Shown here in pieces: positions 34,158-46,030 of a stretch of 64,000 bases of DNA. Position 1 is the first letter of the stretch. The number at the start of each line of letters is the position of its first letter. The notes beneath the pieces were generated by a model. That model did not search any database, was not told the origin of the DNA, and was given only the letters and a program-made list of their open reading frames with translations. The stretch spans positions 930,001-994,000 of the forward strand of contig OY744465.1 of NCBI GenBank assembly GCA_963556145.1, read 5' to 3'. Source of the DNA: Hygrocybe punicea (taxonomy: Eukaryota; Basidiomycota; Agaricomycetes; Agaricales; Hygrophoraceae). The position numbers and the translations under genes were made by a program.

Positions 34158-35710
34158 ATGAACACAGCCCAGCTGAAACAAGTGATACTTCTCCTTCCGT
34201 AAATCGACGATGCTAAAAGATATCATAGGATTACAGCCTCATTGCTCGCCTCAAAGGCCACACTCAGCCCATTAATTGTCTTGCCTTCAACAACAAGGGA
34301 AACCTACTTGCCAGCGGAGGTAATATCCTTGCAGGCTATTGATATTTCCCTGACCTGAGCGCTACCAGGTGACGACGAAACAGCTCATATTTGGGTGGTA
34401 AAAGGCTTTAAATGCTTACAAATCCTTCACGATGGGAGCCATAGATGGGGACAAGTAACATGCATGAAATGGCTGAGTCCAGAAAATAATCGTGGCGAAA
34501 CTTTGTGCTTTGGATCGGGCCGAGGCCTGATTTTAATCTATGAGCAACACAAAGTAAGTGCAATCATCATTCAACAGAATGGTGACCAAAGACGCGTGTT
34601 AGGGAAATTTTGTTCAGCTGTCATCAACGGTTGCTTTTGATTTTGATTGTGTGGAAGCCTTTGCATACGACCCGAAACACAATCGACTTGCGGCTTCTAG
34701 CCACAACGGGGCAGTAAAACTCTGGAGTATCAAAAAAAGCGGTGAGTCACACTCATCTTCCTGGTTGGAATGAAGATAAATCAACCTGTGTGAGGTATCT
34801 TACAAAACTTATGGCATTCAAAATTGGAATCCGCAAACGCAATACCCAGAGCGGTACAATTTATAGAGGATTATCAAAACATCGCTTTGTTTGCCCTGGA
34901 GACGGGTGAAATGTAAGTGCAGTAACCAGATACCATTCCAAAACGACTCATAAGTACACAGGATTGTCCTTGATGCTGAGAGTTCGAAAACAAAATGGAA
35001 AACGCTCCTTAAATCAGCATTGTGAGTACATGAAATTCACTAGAAACAAGACGCTTATCCTACGTTAGAGGGAATGTAAGCTTCTCCGCGGACAACAGGC
35101 ATTTACTTGCAGATAATTTAAGCGGCGGGTTTGATCTTTATGGCATTGACCAGTCTTCTCCGACGAGATCGTTTGCAGTCCCATTTACTCGACGATTTGT
35201 CAAACAAGGAGTCTTCGCAGAAGGTGAAGCTCTAATTGCATGTGGAAGTGACGGCGGCAAGGTTTATGTCTTTGACGTGGCATCTGGTGCCGTCATCCAG
35301 ACCTTAGAACATGGGAAACAGTTACTGATCCAAACAGTCGCAGTAAGATTCATTTAATTGAAATGAAAGTGATGGGATCTGACATAACATTTGGCAGTCA
35401 TTCTCCTACCCAGATCGATATGTAATTGTGAGTGCAAATTCTGAAGAGAATGCTCAGATATGCATATGGGCGAGAAGCAACGTAAGAAATGTGCCCCTTG
35501 CAATAAATCCACTCACATTGAAGACATTAGACCACTACTTTGGTCCATCGTTGCGCTTCTTCACCAACCTTGGAAGAAAAGGCGTCACGAGACATCAACA
35601 TCCTGACAGTCATAAATATCATCATTTTTGCGTTGATCTTTTGTTGTGCTACGGACATTTTTAGAGAAAGACTAGGGAACGTGAGGGGTTCAATATCTGC
35701 AGGGTTCTGA
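34158..35710 (+). CDS. WD40-repeat protein with C-terminal membrane segment
   Basis: A gene with many short introns. WD40 units are recognisable: KGHTQPINCLAFNNKGNLLA with SGG joined to GDDETAHIWVV; GQVTCMKWL; AYDPKHNRLAASSHNGAVKLW; GNVSFSADNRHLLADNL; and LIACGSDGGKVYVFDVASG. The last exons encode NSEENAQICIWAR and then a C-terminal hydrophobic helix, TVINIIIFALIFCCATDIF, followed by RERLGNVRG and stop (35708-35710). WD40 proteins form propeller scaffolds; the C-terminal helix suggests membrane anchoring. The first exon is uncertain: ATG 34158 is near a possible start but an early stop must be removed by a very short intron. It is the only gene in this element without an obvious nonsense codon inside the recognised repeats. 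Confidence 0.7.
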
Positions 35711-36739
35711 ATAATACTCACATTCCATGCAGGGGAAACAATGGATGATGGGTCAGGTCACGACGGGACTCATGAAACCAGAGCCCAAGAGATCCACGAT
35801 GCAAGAGATATTTGATGCCGCCGATCAGTGAGAACGAAGAGGCCCTTGGCTACATGCGAATCATTGGTTGGAAACAATGTAATAAATGTATTAAATGTAA
35901 CAAGGAAATGGCGGCCCATCAAAGTCACAATTGTGGATGAGAAAACCAAGTTGGTACATAAGATGTACGGGACCACAATGAAACACATGTACCCCACCAA
36001 CACGAAGAAGCACGTCGGGGATCAAGGACAAAGACAACGGCAATGGAATTTAGAGGACTCAGAAAAGGGGGCAGTGCGTTAAAATAACAAAAAGTGTATG
36101 ATCGAGACAACTTCGAAACATTTGTACTATTTTAATTTTAATGTCAATCTCATGATCGTCGAACAGTGAAATGCTTGCGCAGTCTGAGCGGTGTTTGCTG
36201 AGAAACTCGTTTGACGAACCTGATGTTTATTTGTTAGTACACCAATCGGACATGCTCGAAAAATGCTCACTCCACAACGGCGAAATCAGCAAGACCGGCA
36301 TCCCGCCCACGCATATTCACGACAGTTTCAGCACGTTTCCCTGCCCGCATAACAATCATGTCGCCTCTCCACGTCCGATTTCCCACCATCCGTGAAATGT
36401 TGGCATTGAGAGGCATGGACCGATGGTTTTTGAAAAAGAGTTGAAATGTGTGGCTCTGCATGCCTTCATTAACGGTGAGGAGGCAATCGTGAATGAAGGG
36501 TTGACGACGGAAGTCAGCGAAGAACCCTTCTACGAGTGGAAAGCAACGTTCCCCATTTTCGTGCGTTTGGATGTGGATAAACAGCGGCTGCGCTAAAGCA
36601 GGCGAGTATAAGCGTCCTCGAATACGAATGTGTCCTGCCTAAGCCGACAAGGATAGTTAGATGGGAATGATAATGGCAGCATCGAAGATGGCACCTTCTT
36701 GAAATGACAAGGGATTGGCTTTCGTTGAGAGGGCATAAC
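35711..36739. other. Gene fragments without an intact frame
   Basis: On the minus strand 36270-36461 encodes NRTWRGDMIVMRAGKRAE and VNMRGRDAGLADFAVVE, which look like part of a hypothetical family of Agaricomycetes, but no start or continuation was found. The rest shows no coding signal. Confidence 0.35.
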
Positions 36740-37073
36740 GAGTGTGAGCGGATAAGGAGTTGGAATATGGAATATGTCAGGGCCATTGGATCGGAGAATC
36801 GGAATGAATATGAAGAAGGAACCGTGCAGATGATCCATCGCTTACCCTGAGCGGTTTCATGGTGGGAGCCGCTGGTTGAATCATAGTGGCGGTTTCGCAG
36901 GGCAATAGGGAGCGGTTTCCTTATTTGGATAGGGCGGTTTCCTTATTCGGTCGGTGGGCGGGGAGTCATTCTCTGACAGTCACGTACTTATTGTTACAAT
37001 TTATTCTGGTCCTATCCCTAGACCGCTTGGTTACGTATAAAAATGTCCTGAACCACACACACACCACTCTATC

Positions 37074-39445
37074 ATGTTCTCAACCTTTTCGAACATGGTC
37101 AGCTTTGCCACGCCCTACGCGGACATCGACGTCACCATGGCGGACAACGAGTCTAATCCTTGGGCAGCGCCACCGAATGTCGTCAAACAGAATTCTTGGC
37201 AAGACACGGAATGGCAGCTGGAGGGACAAGGCGAGCAAGAGATGGCGGCTGCAGAGCCGTCGGTACAGGAAATGACCAGCGATGCTTTGGGCAGGCTAGA
37301 TGGTCTTGAACAAGCAGGCTCTCCGGGGCGATGTTCGTCATTCGCGAACCGAGATGGGCCTGAAGGTGACTTGACAGGACATGACGAAGCAAGCTATCCT
37401 CAGACAAGTCAGTGCCACTTCATTTTGTAGATTCACGAGCTCACTAAACCAGGCGAAAACAACCAAACTGCTATTGGTTGACGTACAGCGATTCATCAGA
37501 GCAGGACCACGTTGGGCAAAACTAAACCGAGTAGTCCTCAGGTGTGGATAGGCTTTACGAGCCACGGTTACAGAGGAGTTGATAAAATCGCCTAGTTCCA
37601 GACCGAGAAAGTCAGAATCATAGGAAATGATGAACGCAATCAACAGCAATACCTGACGTTGCAGGCGCAGAATCGGAGGTTGAAAGTGGAGGTAAGGATC
37701 AGATGCGTCGTTGATCTGGTGTTGATTTGTTGACTTCTGAAAAGCTGAGGGTTGCGAAGCAAGAGCACACTAAGATGCGCACTCTCATGCTGCGAGGTCA
37801 AATGCGCCTGTTTGACAGTGTCAACGCAAGGGAGGGCGGCACAAGGGTCGATATCCACGAGGAGTCAATGGTACTTGACAGCATACAAACACCCGCTCAA
37901 GTTCCATCACGTAGGAGAATTCCGGCACCTCGCCGGCCGCTCAACCAGGACCAAAGTGAGGATTCAACGGAAGACGACATCAGGGAGGAATTGGAGGTCG
38001 TTGGCAACATGGCTTTCGAGTCAGAAGATGAAGAGGAAGACGGCGAGGTCAGTCCGGCGGGCCGATGATGTTGACCACTGAAGAAATGAAACTTTGACAG
38101 AGTCGGCATGCCGAAGCGAGGCGAAGAGGAGTCCCATCTCCTGTTCCGAGACCGATCAAATTTGCACGTCCACGAGGAGGCGCCAGGCCCTTCATGCAAA
38201 ATAAAAACTTTGAGCCTGATCCAATGGCCGGAAGATGCATCAACAACCGACTAAAGCTGCTCAACAGCAATGTGGAAGCACTCATCAGCACCATAGACCA
38301 GCTTGTGCTGAACCAGCTTCCTTGGGGCGGTTCCAAAACAGGACAGCAAGCCAGGGTGACCGGTAACAGGTGGAGGCATGGCTGATTTAAAACCACTGTT
38401 GAACGCCCTCGGGATGCGGACCGCACAGAAAAGCTGGTATGAAGTGCTAAACCATTAATGTGATGGTAACTGACGTAGCGACAGAAACTGGTGCGGGATG
38501 AGATGAACAAGCTCTTGGGTGTCGAAACAGACCTCCAAGCGTTGGAGTGCCATCAGGTCTCACTTGAAGAACTCCAGGCATTCGAGGAGGATGGTTACGG
38601 TCCAAGCCTAAAGCCTATGACGATTGACTGGGAGTTTCCTATGAGCAATCCGCTAAGATCGCAATGGAATCAAGAGCTCACCAAAATGTTCGTGGAGCAC
38701 TTCAACGAGGTCGTGAATGAAAAACACAACTTGTGATTGACTGACGATGAAATTTCGGGGATGTTCTGCTCTCGACTCTCACGTCTCAAGCGGCGCATCA
38801 ACAAAAACGAGACCCTCACCGCCGAGGATGGTATCGAGTCTGCTCGGGAAGCTGAGGAAAGGGTGAGGTCGCATCACCTCAGGACGCTGGGCCGTCAACG
38901 ACCTAACACGAGGAGGTGACAGGTAAGAATCCATTGCAAAGATGCATCCAAAGGGAGGGAAAAAAAATACTCACGAAGATCCTCGGCAGCTCTACCTCAC
39001 GAGAGAAGAGATTGCATTGAACAACAGAGAGAATCCAGATGGAACGATTGATCAGATATGGGATGATCTTCATAGCGTTATCAATACGCTTGGACGAGAT
39101 GGGATGAGCTCTGACGAAAGTGAGGTTGAAACCGACGGGAGGAGGCAAAGCAAAGTCTTTCGAGTGAAAAGGCTGGAATGGCGCTCGCCGATCATCAGGG
39201 TGTGTTTAGCCCGTGTGGACAGGCACTACAACGTTACGAATGGATACGGGAACACTCGAGCCGGAAATCCTCCCTGACGTCGCGAATGAGTCGGCGGAAG
39301 AGACAGCATCAGGGACGCTATCCCAAAGCTACCCGTCAACTTTTATAGCGCAAAGTGGTATCAGGAGCTATCGACGTGGGACAAGAGATGCCTTGATGCC
39401 GGAGAAGAATTCGATTTAGAGGCGGTGATGTCTGCGCTTGACTGA
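37074..39445 (+). pseudogene. Arm gene A (right copy)
   Basis: Plus-strand copy of the gene described at 30447-32818. It starts MFSTFSNMVSF (ATG 37074) just after a TATA-like GTATAAAAATG (37035). Exons carry the coiled-coil, acidic, GNRWRHG and FCSRLSRLKRRINK segments in order, ending EAVMSALD with TGA at 39443-39445. In-frame TGA codons lie at 38383-38385 (before FKTTVERPRDADRTEKL) and 38734-38736 (between KHNL and LTDDEISGMF). A frame change near 39290 separates GYGNTRAGNPP from the final WYQELSTWDKR exon. The open segments on both sides of each TGA remain conserved-looking, so the nonsense changes seem recent. Function unknown; likely cargo of the surrounding element. Confidence 0.65.
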
Positions 39446-40335
39446 TAGGAATGAGAGGTGAATGGTGATGGCCAGATTTGGCAGGAAATCGATACTATGG
39501 TGAATGAAAGCTCGTGTATGTTACAGTAGAAGCGGGAAATGCAAGGGGTACGCAGAGTTGAGTGATGCCAAAGCGGGAACGCAGCACACTAGAGTGAGGA
39601 TCGAGCGAGCGGCAAGACACCACGACATCCCGTGCGCGAAGCCGACAACGAGGAGGAAGTGATCAGACCGAAAGGAATTGGAGTCTGCACGGGAAACCCA
39701 GTGCACACAATCGTAGGAAGAAAGCGAGAGCCTAGGAAGCAATGGAGGAATTGGAGTCTGCACGGGAAACCCAGTGCACACATGACAGTAGAAGTGGACG
39801 AACTTTTCCACTGAGACTTGAACTTGTCACATGTCACCTGTCACCGCCACGGTGACGGTCACAGTCACAGTACGCATCTTTTCTTCATCTGCGCTTCAGT
39901 GGTTTCTACCCTGAAGACTCCTCTATTTGCTTCATCATGAACCCCTTCTTTGCCGGTTTTCACGTAACCCTAACATTTGCCCTGTCGCTTCACTCAGTGG
40001 TTTCTACCTTGAAGAATCCTATTTGCTTCAACTCGGTTCTTCAGTCGTTTCTCTACTTTGCATTGGCGCTTCAGTGGTTTCTACCCTGAAGACTTCCACT
40101 CCGTGCTTCAGTGGTTTCTACCCTGCAGACTCCCACTCCATTCTTCAGTGATTGTGACTTCCAACTGTCCAATCCATTACGTTCGTTGCGCTGTCTGCCA
40201 CCCATTGTCTTTGTAAATCCTTCCCCGCACTTTCTTTCATGACCTCGTCTCTGCTCCTCATGACGTCAGGTTCGTTCACTGTGAACCTCACTTGTTCTGA
40301 ATACTGACCTCTGTCCTCAAATCGATTCAGGTTCT

Positions 40336-42086
40336 TTGAGCAACATTGATGGCATGCTATGGTATTCTCCCAACTCCTCTCGAACCATTTCCACCATTCC
40401 TCCGCCCAACCCGACCACTTCAAATCTTGAAACCGATCTGTTCACCAACTGTACCCTACTTCATATCTACATGAACCCTCGTTGGTGGGATACAAACTAT
40501 GGCTGGTTAGCCTTCATACCAGTGAACCCGGTCTTCGTTGGTGTCTTTGAGTGCCTATCTAACATTCCTTCAGAGCGTGACCTAGAACCACCGAATCTTG
40601 GCCTGTTCACATTAAAATTGTCCATTCAACAGCAATGGCGTGATGTCGAGGTACTTTTACAATACGCATCCGAACAGTTGGAATCACGTTCTCATCTTGA
40701 CGAAGTCTGGGCAGCGGCCCGCCCCACGACCGCCCGAGCTTGGCTACACTAGAGCCCACAGAACCAAACAAACTGCCGTGCGAAAGGCCAAGATTTCTCG
40801 TTGCGGAGGCTTCGTCAAAATAAGAACATCTTACCAAGCAGGAACGGGACAGTCAGTGGCATCTGTATTGCTGCCATCTGGCAGGAGACGAAACCCATCC
40901 AAACGATGAACCAATCTCAAGAAGTTTCTTCAACGTCAAATACGGCAACACTTCTGTTGTTTCTGAAGCGCTGTACAAATCCTGAATGGTCGTTGACAAT
41001 TCAACTTGCCGAAACGAGTTTTCACGTACCTTCTACGTTTTTCATTGCGGAGTCGACCCATTTATTATGGAAGAATTCAACAACTTTGATGATGAAAAAT
41101 ATTATGTTAATTTCGGGCACCAAGGCTACCATTGTCGATCCGGCTCAATTCCCAGACAAGGATCATATTTCTATCTCTGAATTTCACGAGGTTTGGCAGA
41201 TCCAACTCTTCGAGAGACGAGCCCTTTCCGACAGGCAAGAATTGCACGCCCGCCACTGTTACTTGCCTCATCTGCGGTCGGGTTGGCCACAGGTTACCGT
41301 TCCGACATTTTGAATCCTCTTACTTCGCTACTTTCGTCTTTTTCACTTGATACTCCCCGCGTCAGCACGATCACTACTCTTGGGGATCGCTCACGACAGG
41401 ACAAGGTTACCTTATTCCTAGCACATGATATCCCTGCCCCATTCACATGGGATCACGCTGCATGGGATTTTTTCCAGAATATTCCCAAGCCATTCACCCC
41501 CTTCAGACCGATTGAGGAGGATACACAGGCGGCAATTGGCATTGAAGACGGTATGTGCAGGACCTTCTCAGCGAAGTCACACACAAGCTCACTTTCAGCT
41601 TGCAATAGTGTAACAGTCCGCTTTCGATGTTTAAGCGGAGATTTTTTCTCGCCCGATGTCTCACTGCGCCAATGGTCACCCAACAGTTGCCACCAAAACA
41701 ACATGCAAAGCTTCCACCACAAGAGAGCACGAACGGAGAATAATGTGCAGCAATCTGCCTCGTCGATCGCTGAAAACAGTCTAGGCCACTCATCTCCATT
41801 ACCCGTTCCAGCAGCGGGTCCATTCGGGCTAAGTGTCTCTGCAGCAGCTGTGCCTGTGGTTGCACCAGCTGGTGCCCCCGCCACTTCTTTACCACAGCCC
41901 AAGCCATCCCGCTCTCAAAAACTGGAGGCAAGCTGTTCATTCCCTGCTACTGGTTTATGGCTCACAATTTATCAGTCTGCGATGGCTTATGTGTTTTCTT
42001 GTTCCTGTGTTTTCTTGTTCATTTGTCAGACGTGTTATCTTGTCAAAACTTACATAGGCATAGAAATAATATGGCGGTTGTTGTGA
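40336..42086 (+). pseudogene. Arm gene B (right copy)
   Basis: Plus-strand copy of the gene at 27806-29556. The frame begins near 40336 (SNIDGMLWYSPNSS; the true start may be in an upstream exon) and runs to a TAG at 40750-40752 after AAARPTTARAWLH. The alternative frame across this point gives ARPPRPPELGYTRAHRTKQT-like sequence, so a frame slip, not just a stop, may be involved. The original frame then continues to 41313; the C-terminal part (ATGYRSDILNPLTSLLSS, FFQNIPKPFTPFRPIEED) is in the frame used from about 41193 to 42086. The last about 100 residues include a nuclear-signal-like KRAR and a Pro/Ala-rich tail. No function can be assigned. Confidence 0.6.
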
Positions 42087-42725
42087 AACACTTGGTTGTA
42101 TTTCAGTGTCCAGTGGGCATCCAGCAGGCATCTAGTGGGCAGCGGGCACTCAGTGGGCACTCAGTGGGCACTCAGCGGGCACTCAGCGGACCGCTTGAGC
42201 GGGCAATGAATTTAGCACACCAGCAAAATTCATCATTTTGACTTGTTTGCAATTGTTTAGAAATGATAAATTTGGTCAGTTGTACAAGGAAAAAAAAACT
42301 TGGAATTAATACATTAATACACGATCCTTTTGCACGCAAGACAGGCTATAAATTGGTAGGCTGTCTAAATTTAAATTTTGACAAAGCCACAAATAAATCA
42401 TTCTGTTTGTTGCAAAATTTTTATTTTAAGGGCTAATGGACATAACATTTGTGAGGTTGTTAATTAGGTTTGTGAATGATTCAATGACATCTATAATAAA
42501 TTGAAGGCAAATCTATGATTTTGTCACTCTTAAAAGAACATGTAATTTGCATTTAGTGTGTGCAAAATCTCAATCAAAATGATTAATCTTTATAGATATA
42601 AATGAATCCAAATTCAGCATTTATCAAGAACTAAATGGGCTAAAATAGATGTGCAAAATTCAAACAACTTGCAAAAGATTTAGCACTGATTTAGCAGCCT
42701 GCAAAATAGTCGGGGGTCAGGTGTG

Positions 42726-43039
42726 TCAATAGATCTTGATGGATGATGTAAGATGGTGCTTCTTATCTTGTTTTGGGACAACTGAGATAAAATTGTGGCT
42801 GTGCAGCTCCTTTGATCTTTTGATCTTGATGCCTGATGTGTGGTCCTGCTTTTAGATAATGTCTTATCCTTAGCAGTTAAGTTAAGGATAATTCAGCTAA
42901 TAACTAATCCTTTAACTGATAAGTGTCTCTCAACTTGGGACAGTGTCCTGCGGTAGTGTCCTTGTCTTTTCTTATCAGTGGAGGTAAGTTAGCTTAAATT
43001 AAGCTTTAATCTCGTTCATTGGCTACTGTTCCTTCAGGC
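42726..43039. other. No gene recognised
   Basis: Sequence between the 15.6-kb element and the hAT fragment. It contains TTAAGTTAAGGATAAT-type motifs and AACTGATAAG repeats but no coding signal. Confidence 0.4.
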
Positions 43040-44819
43040 TGATAAACTCAGGTGTCCTTGCTGTCAGCTTGATACCATATTTGATCCAAAACCACTTTGG
43101 ATCATGACAACGTCCACTTGTGGACCATCCCTTTGCATTGCCGTCACAAATAATCTCTGCTAGTCTATCACATTGCTGGCCTGAGCTTCAGAGAACATGG
43201 ACAATGTTACGCCCAAGTGCAATGGGGTCATGGTCGACTGCATCTTCGAATGTCTGACATGTAGGAATGTTGGGGGCAGGGCTTACAACAAAATCATTGG
43301 TGTCTGCAAGTGTGGCATTGGTGAGGCTGCTGATTACATGCTGACAGCAAATGTTGACCACATGTGAAAAGCACATGATCCTTCTATCAATATGGTCAAA
43401 AGATATGTCGCGCTCGTGTAGGAGCTTCCCAAGCTCCAACATAAATGTGGTGTTGTTTGATGCATTGTCAAGGGTCCAGTGCCCAACCTGACAATACATC
43501 ATCAAGTGCTAGTGCTAGTGAGTATTTCGCATGCACTCACATTGACCATAATACCTGCACGATCCAGAAGATGAAGAACTGTGTCCGCCATGGTCTTTCC
43601 ATTGTGGCTGCCGTGGAGATGGTGGAAAGCAATGAGTGCGCTTCTCAAAACAATAATCTTGGTCATCTCATCTCTTGCAAGCCAGTGTGCTGTGATGCAT
43701 AGGTATGATCGAAGATTTTGGTCAGACCACACATCGGCCATAAAACTAATCCTGCCGAGAGCCCGCTAACAGAAATTGGGTGAAATGAAAATACAAGTGT
43801 AAGATGAATGAAAGATACCATGAGGTCTCTCCACAAGGTTGAAAACCATTTTTCCCATGCTTTTATAATGGACTCATGGAGCTTTGTTCGGTGAGGGATG
43901 TCCTTCTCCTGCAAATCTTCATGCAAGACAAGAAGGAGGTCACGGAATTCACAACACTCAATGACGTTAATCAACTGGGAGTAGCAGAGTGAGAAACAAA
44001 ACATCGAATTAAGTTTAATGTACCTGATCATCAGTGACAATGAAATTAACAAGAGTTTGAAGGAATGTTTGTGGCGAGAATACAGGGCGTGGATGTCTGG
44101 GATCAGCATTTGGGTCTGGGTTGGATGATGTCACATCTGCAGCTGTCTTGACCTTGGCAAGCTGCATTTTTCATTTACCCTCTTGAGAAAGCCGCATATA
44201 CTCCTCGGAGTGGAATTTCTCAAGGTGAACATGCAGTGATGTATTGCTTGTGGATGTCTGAAACTGAAATCGGCCCTTAAAAGTAGTTGGATTGGCGTCA
44301 TGTGTTGCTCTGTAAATGGTCTAAAGCTGTACTCAAAGAGCAAAGGGAATGACATACTTGCAAGGTTTACAAACAGTGAAAGAATTCAGATCAGCCTTGT
44401 CTCCACATTCAAAAAAATAAAGGATATCATGAGCAGTTGTACGAGATGTGCGAGAAGTGCTGCCCATGTCGGGGAGAGGGGCTGCTGCACTGCTGGTGGA
44501 TGGAGCAGCAATGCCAGTATTTGGAGGACTGGCCTGCAAATTGGCAGCAGAGGTCTGTTGACTGGAGTGAGAGGGAAACAAGCTATCACACTCGTGTACT
44601 TACCAGTCTGCTGGGGGTCTCGTCAGAAAGAGCAATGTTGATTTCTTCCTGTGCCTGGCAGTGAGACTGTTCAGTCTCAAGGTGTCTCCTGTATGCTGGC
44701 AGGCGAAGATTAACCTGGTGAGGGTGACAAGGCTGTGAGGGCCCCTCGAAGACATCATGTTCTGAGTCTTCTCCTTCAGAGGAGTCTGGGATTTGATTGG
44801 GTGTGCAGCGGCTTGGCAT
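43040..44819 (-). pseudogene. hAT transposase with BED finger, N-terminal half
   Basis: Minus-strand, multi-exon remnant. It starts MPSRCTPNQIPDSSEGEDSE. A Ser/Thr/Pro-rich part precedes a BED-type zinc finger: FFECGDKADLNSFTVCKPC gives the two cysteines, and NTSLHVHLEKFH (44220 region) the two histidines after an intron. Next come RHPRPVFSPQTFLQTLVNFI, the pre-catalytic region with FRDLLLVL, then FMADVWSDQNLRSYLCITAHW (first catalytic Asp) and VGHWTLDNASNNTTFMLELG (second Asp). FSHVVNICCQHVI is also typical. A TGA at about 43186-43188 interrupts the segment IALGRNIVHVL-SSGQ, and homology ends soon after IICDGNAKGW (about 43110). The third catalytic residue and dimerisation domain are absent. 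It is complementary to the C-terminal half at 7060-8296. Confidence 0.8.
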
Positions 44820-44899
44820 AGAGAACTGGGAGTTGGAGAAATTTACGGAGTCATTGATTCACAGCTGCTAAATAGATAATGTGGCACTAGAAGCATCAG

Positions 44900-46030
44900 A
44901 ATCTCTGAGGCTAGGCCTTGTGATTGGGTGGGACTGGAGTCTCAGAAGTGGAGCTGAGAAGCCTAGAGCATGAACAGCAGTTTGTAAAAAGAGGGTATGA
45001 TGGGTGGGCCAGAGCAGAGAGAGGGAAATGAAGGTTGTAGTTCAGGATCAAGATATTGTAGCATGTTGGCCAAGCTCAGGATCTCTGAGGCTAAGGGACT
45101 GGATTCTCAGAAGTGGAGCCAATGAAGCCTAAGGCATGAACAGCAGTCAGTAAAGAGGGTACAGAGGGTGGGCCAAAGCAGAGAGAGGGAAAGGAAGGTT
45201 ATGGTTTGGATCAAGCATGTTGGCCGAGCTTAGGAACTCTGAGGCTAGGTTCTGTAATCGGGTGAGTCAAGTGCATTGTCGCAGCATCATTTCACTGGAA
45301 TGTTACATATACTCCGAGCATTGTTAGTCAGTGACAGAAAAACAGGCAAAGCCAGGCTCACCAAGTCGAAATTTGAGTCATGAACACATGAACTTGACCC
45401 TGGCAATGAAGCTAGTGCTCTGATTGGTATCAACCAGATAACGCAAGGCTGTGTGTTACCCCAGGATACTGTAGCATGTTGGCCAGGCTCAGGATCTCTG
45501 AGGCTAGGCCCCAGGTGAGACTGGGGTGTCATAAGTGGAGCCGATGAAGCCTAAGGCATGAACAGCAGTCAGTAAAGCAGCCCAGACACATCTCAGACAA
45601 AAACCTAAGGTCAGATCGCCCATGATCGAAGTGGAGCCAAGAAGCCTAAGACACGAACAGCAGTCAGTAAAAACAGAGTTACGAAGGGTGGGCCAAAGCA
45701 GAGAGAGGGAAAGGAAGGTTGTGGTTCAGTATCAAGGCTAGGCCTGTCCTGTGATCGGGTGGGACTGAAGTGTTGGAAGTGGAGTCAAGCAGCCCAAGGC
45801 ATGAACAGTGATCAGTAAAAAAGAGGATAGGGTGGGCCAGAGCAGAGAGAGGGAAAGGAGTGTCATGGTTCAGGATCAAGGCTAGGTCATCCTGTCATCA
45901 TGCGGGACTGGAGTGTTGGAAGTGGAGTCGAGAAGCCCAAGGCACAAACAGCAATCAGTAAAAGAGGGTATGGGGGGTGGGCCAGAGCAGAGAGAGGGAA
46001 AGGAAGGAGGCCCTGGAGATGTCAGAGTGG
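44900..46030. repeat. Degenerate tandem repeat, units of roughly 120-190 bp
   Basis: About six imperfect copies share GGTGGGCCARAGCAGAGAGA, GGGAAAGGAAGGTT, GGACTGGAGT, AAGTGGAGYC and GCATGAACAGCAGTCAGTAA blocks in the same order. Spacing varies because blocks are gained and lost (for example an extra segment at 45270-45500). No coding signal. Confidence 0.8.

Larger units (their letters stand above)
27167..42725. mobile_element. 15.6-kb element with 6-kb inverted arms and WD40-bearing centre
   Basis: Two arms, 27167-33152 and 36740-42725, are reverse complements with no length difference (paired positions always sum to 69892). The outer ends read CACAC(T/C)TGACCCC and are flanked on both sides by TCA, consistent with a 3-bp target duplication; CACTA-like elements have CACT(A/G) ends and 2-3-bp duplications, so this resembles but does not match them. 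The 3,587-bp centre holds a WD40 gene and a small gene. No transposase was recognised. A non-mobile inverted duplication or an assembly artefact are alternatives. Confidence 0.65.
36740..42725 (+). repeat. Right 5,986-bp inverted arm
   Basis: Reverse complement of 27167-33152. In the outer 560 bases it has C (in left-arm orientation) at the four positions where the left arm has T. Confidence 0.9.

Noticed and set aside
27167..42725. Treating the inverted arms as a telomere or mating-type palindrome
   Set aside because: No telomeric repeat, homeodomain or pheromone/receptor gene is present, and flanks on both sides are ordinary transposon-rich sequence. An assembly artefact cannot be excluded from sequence alone.
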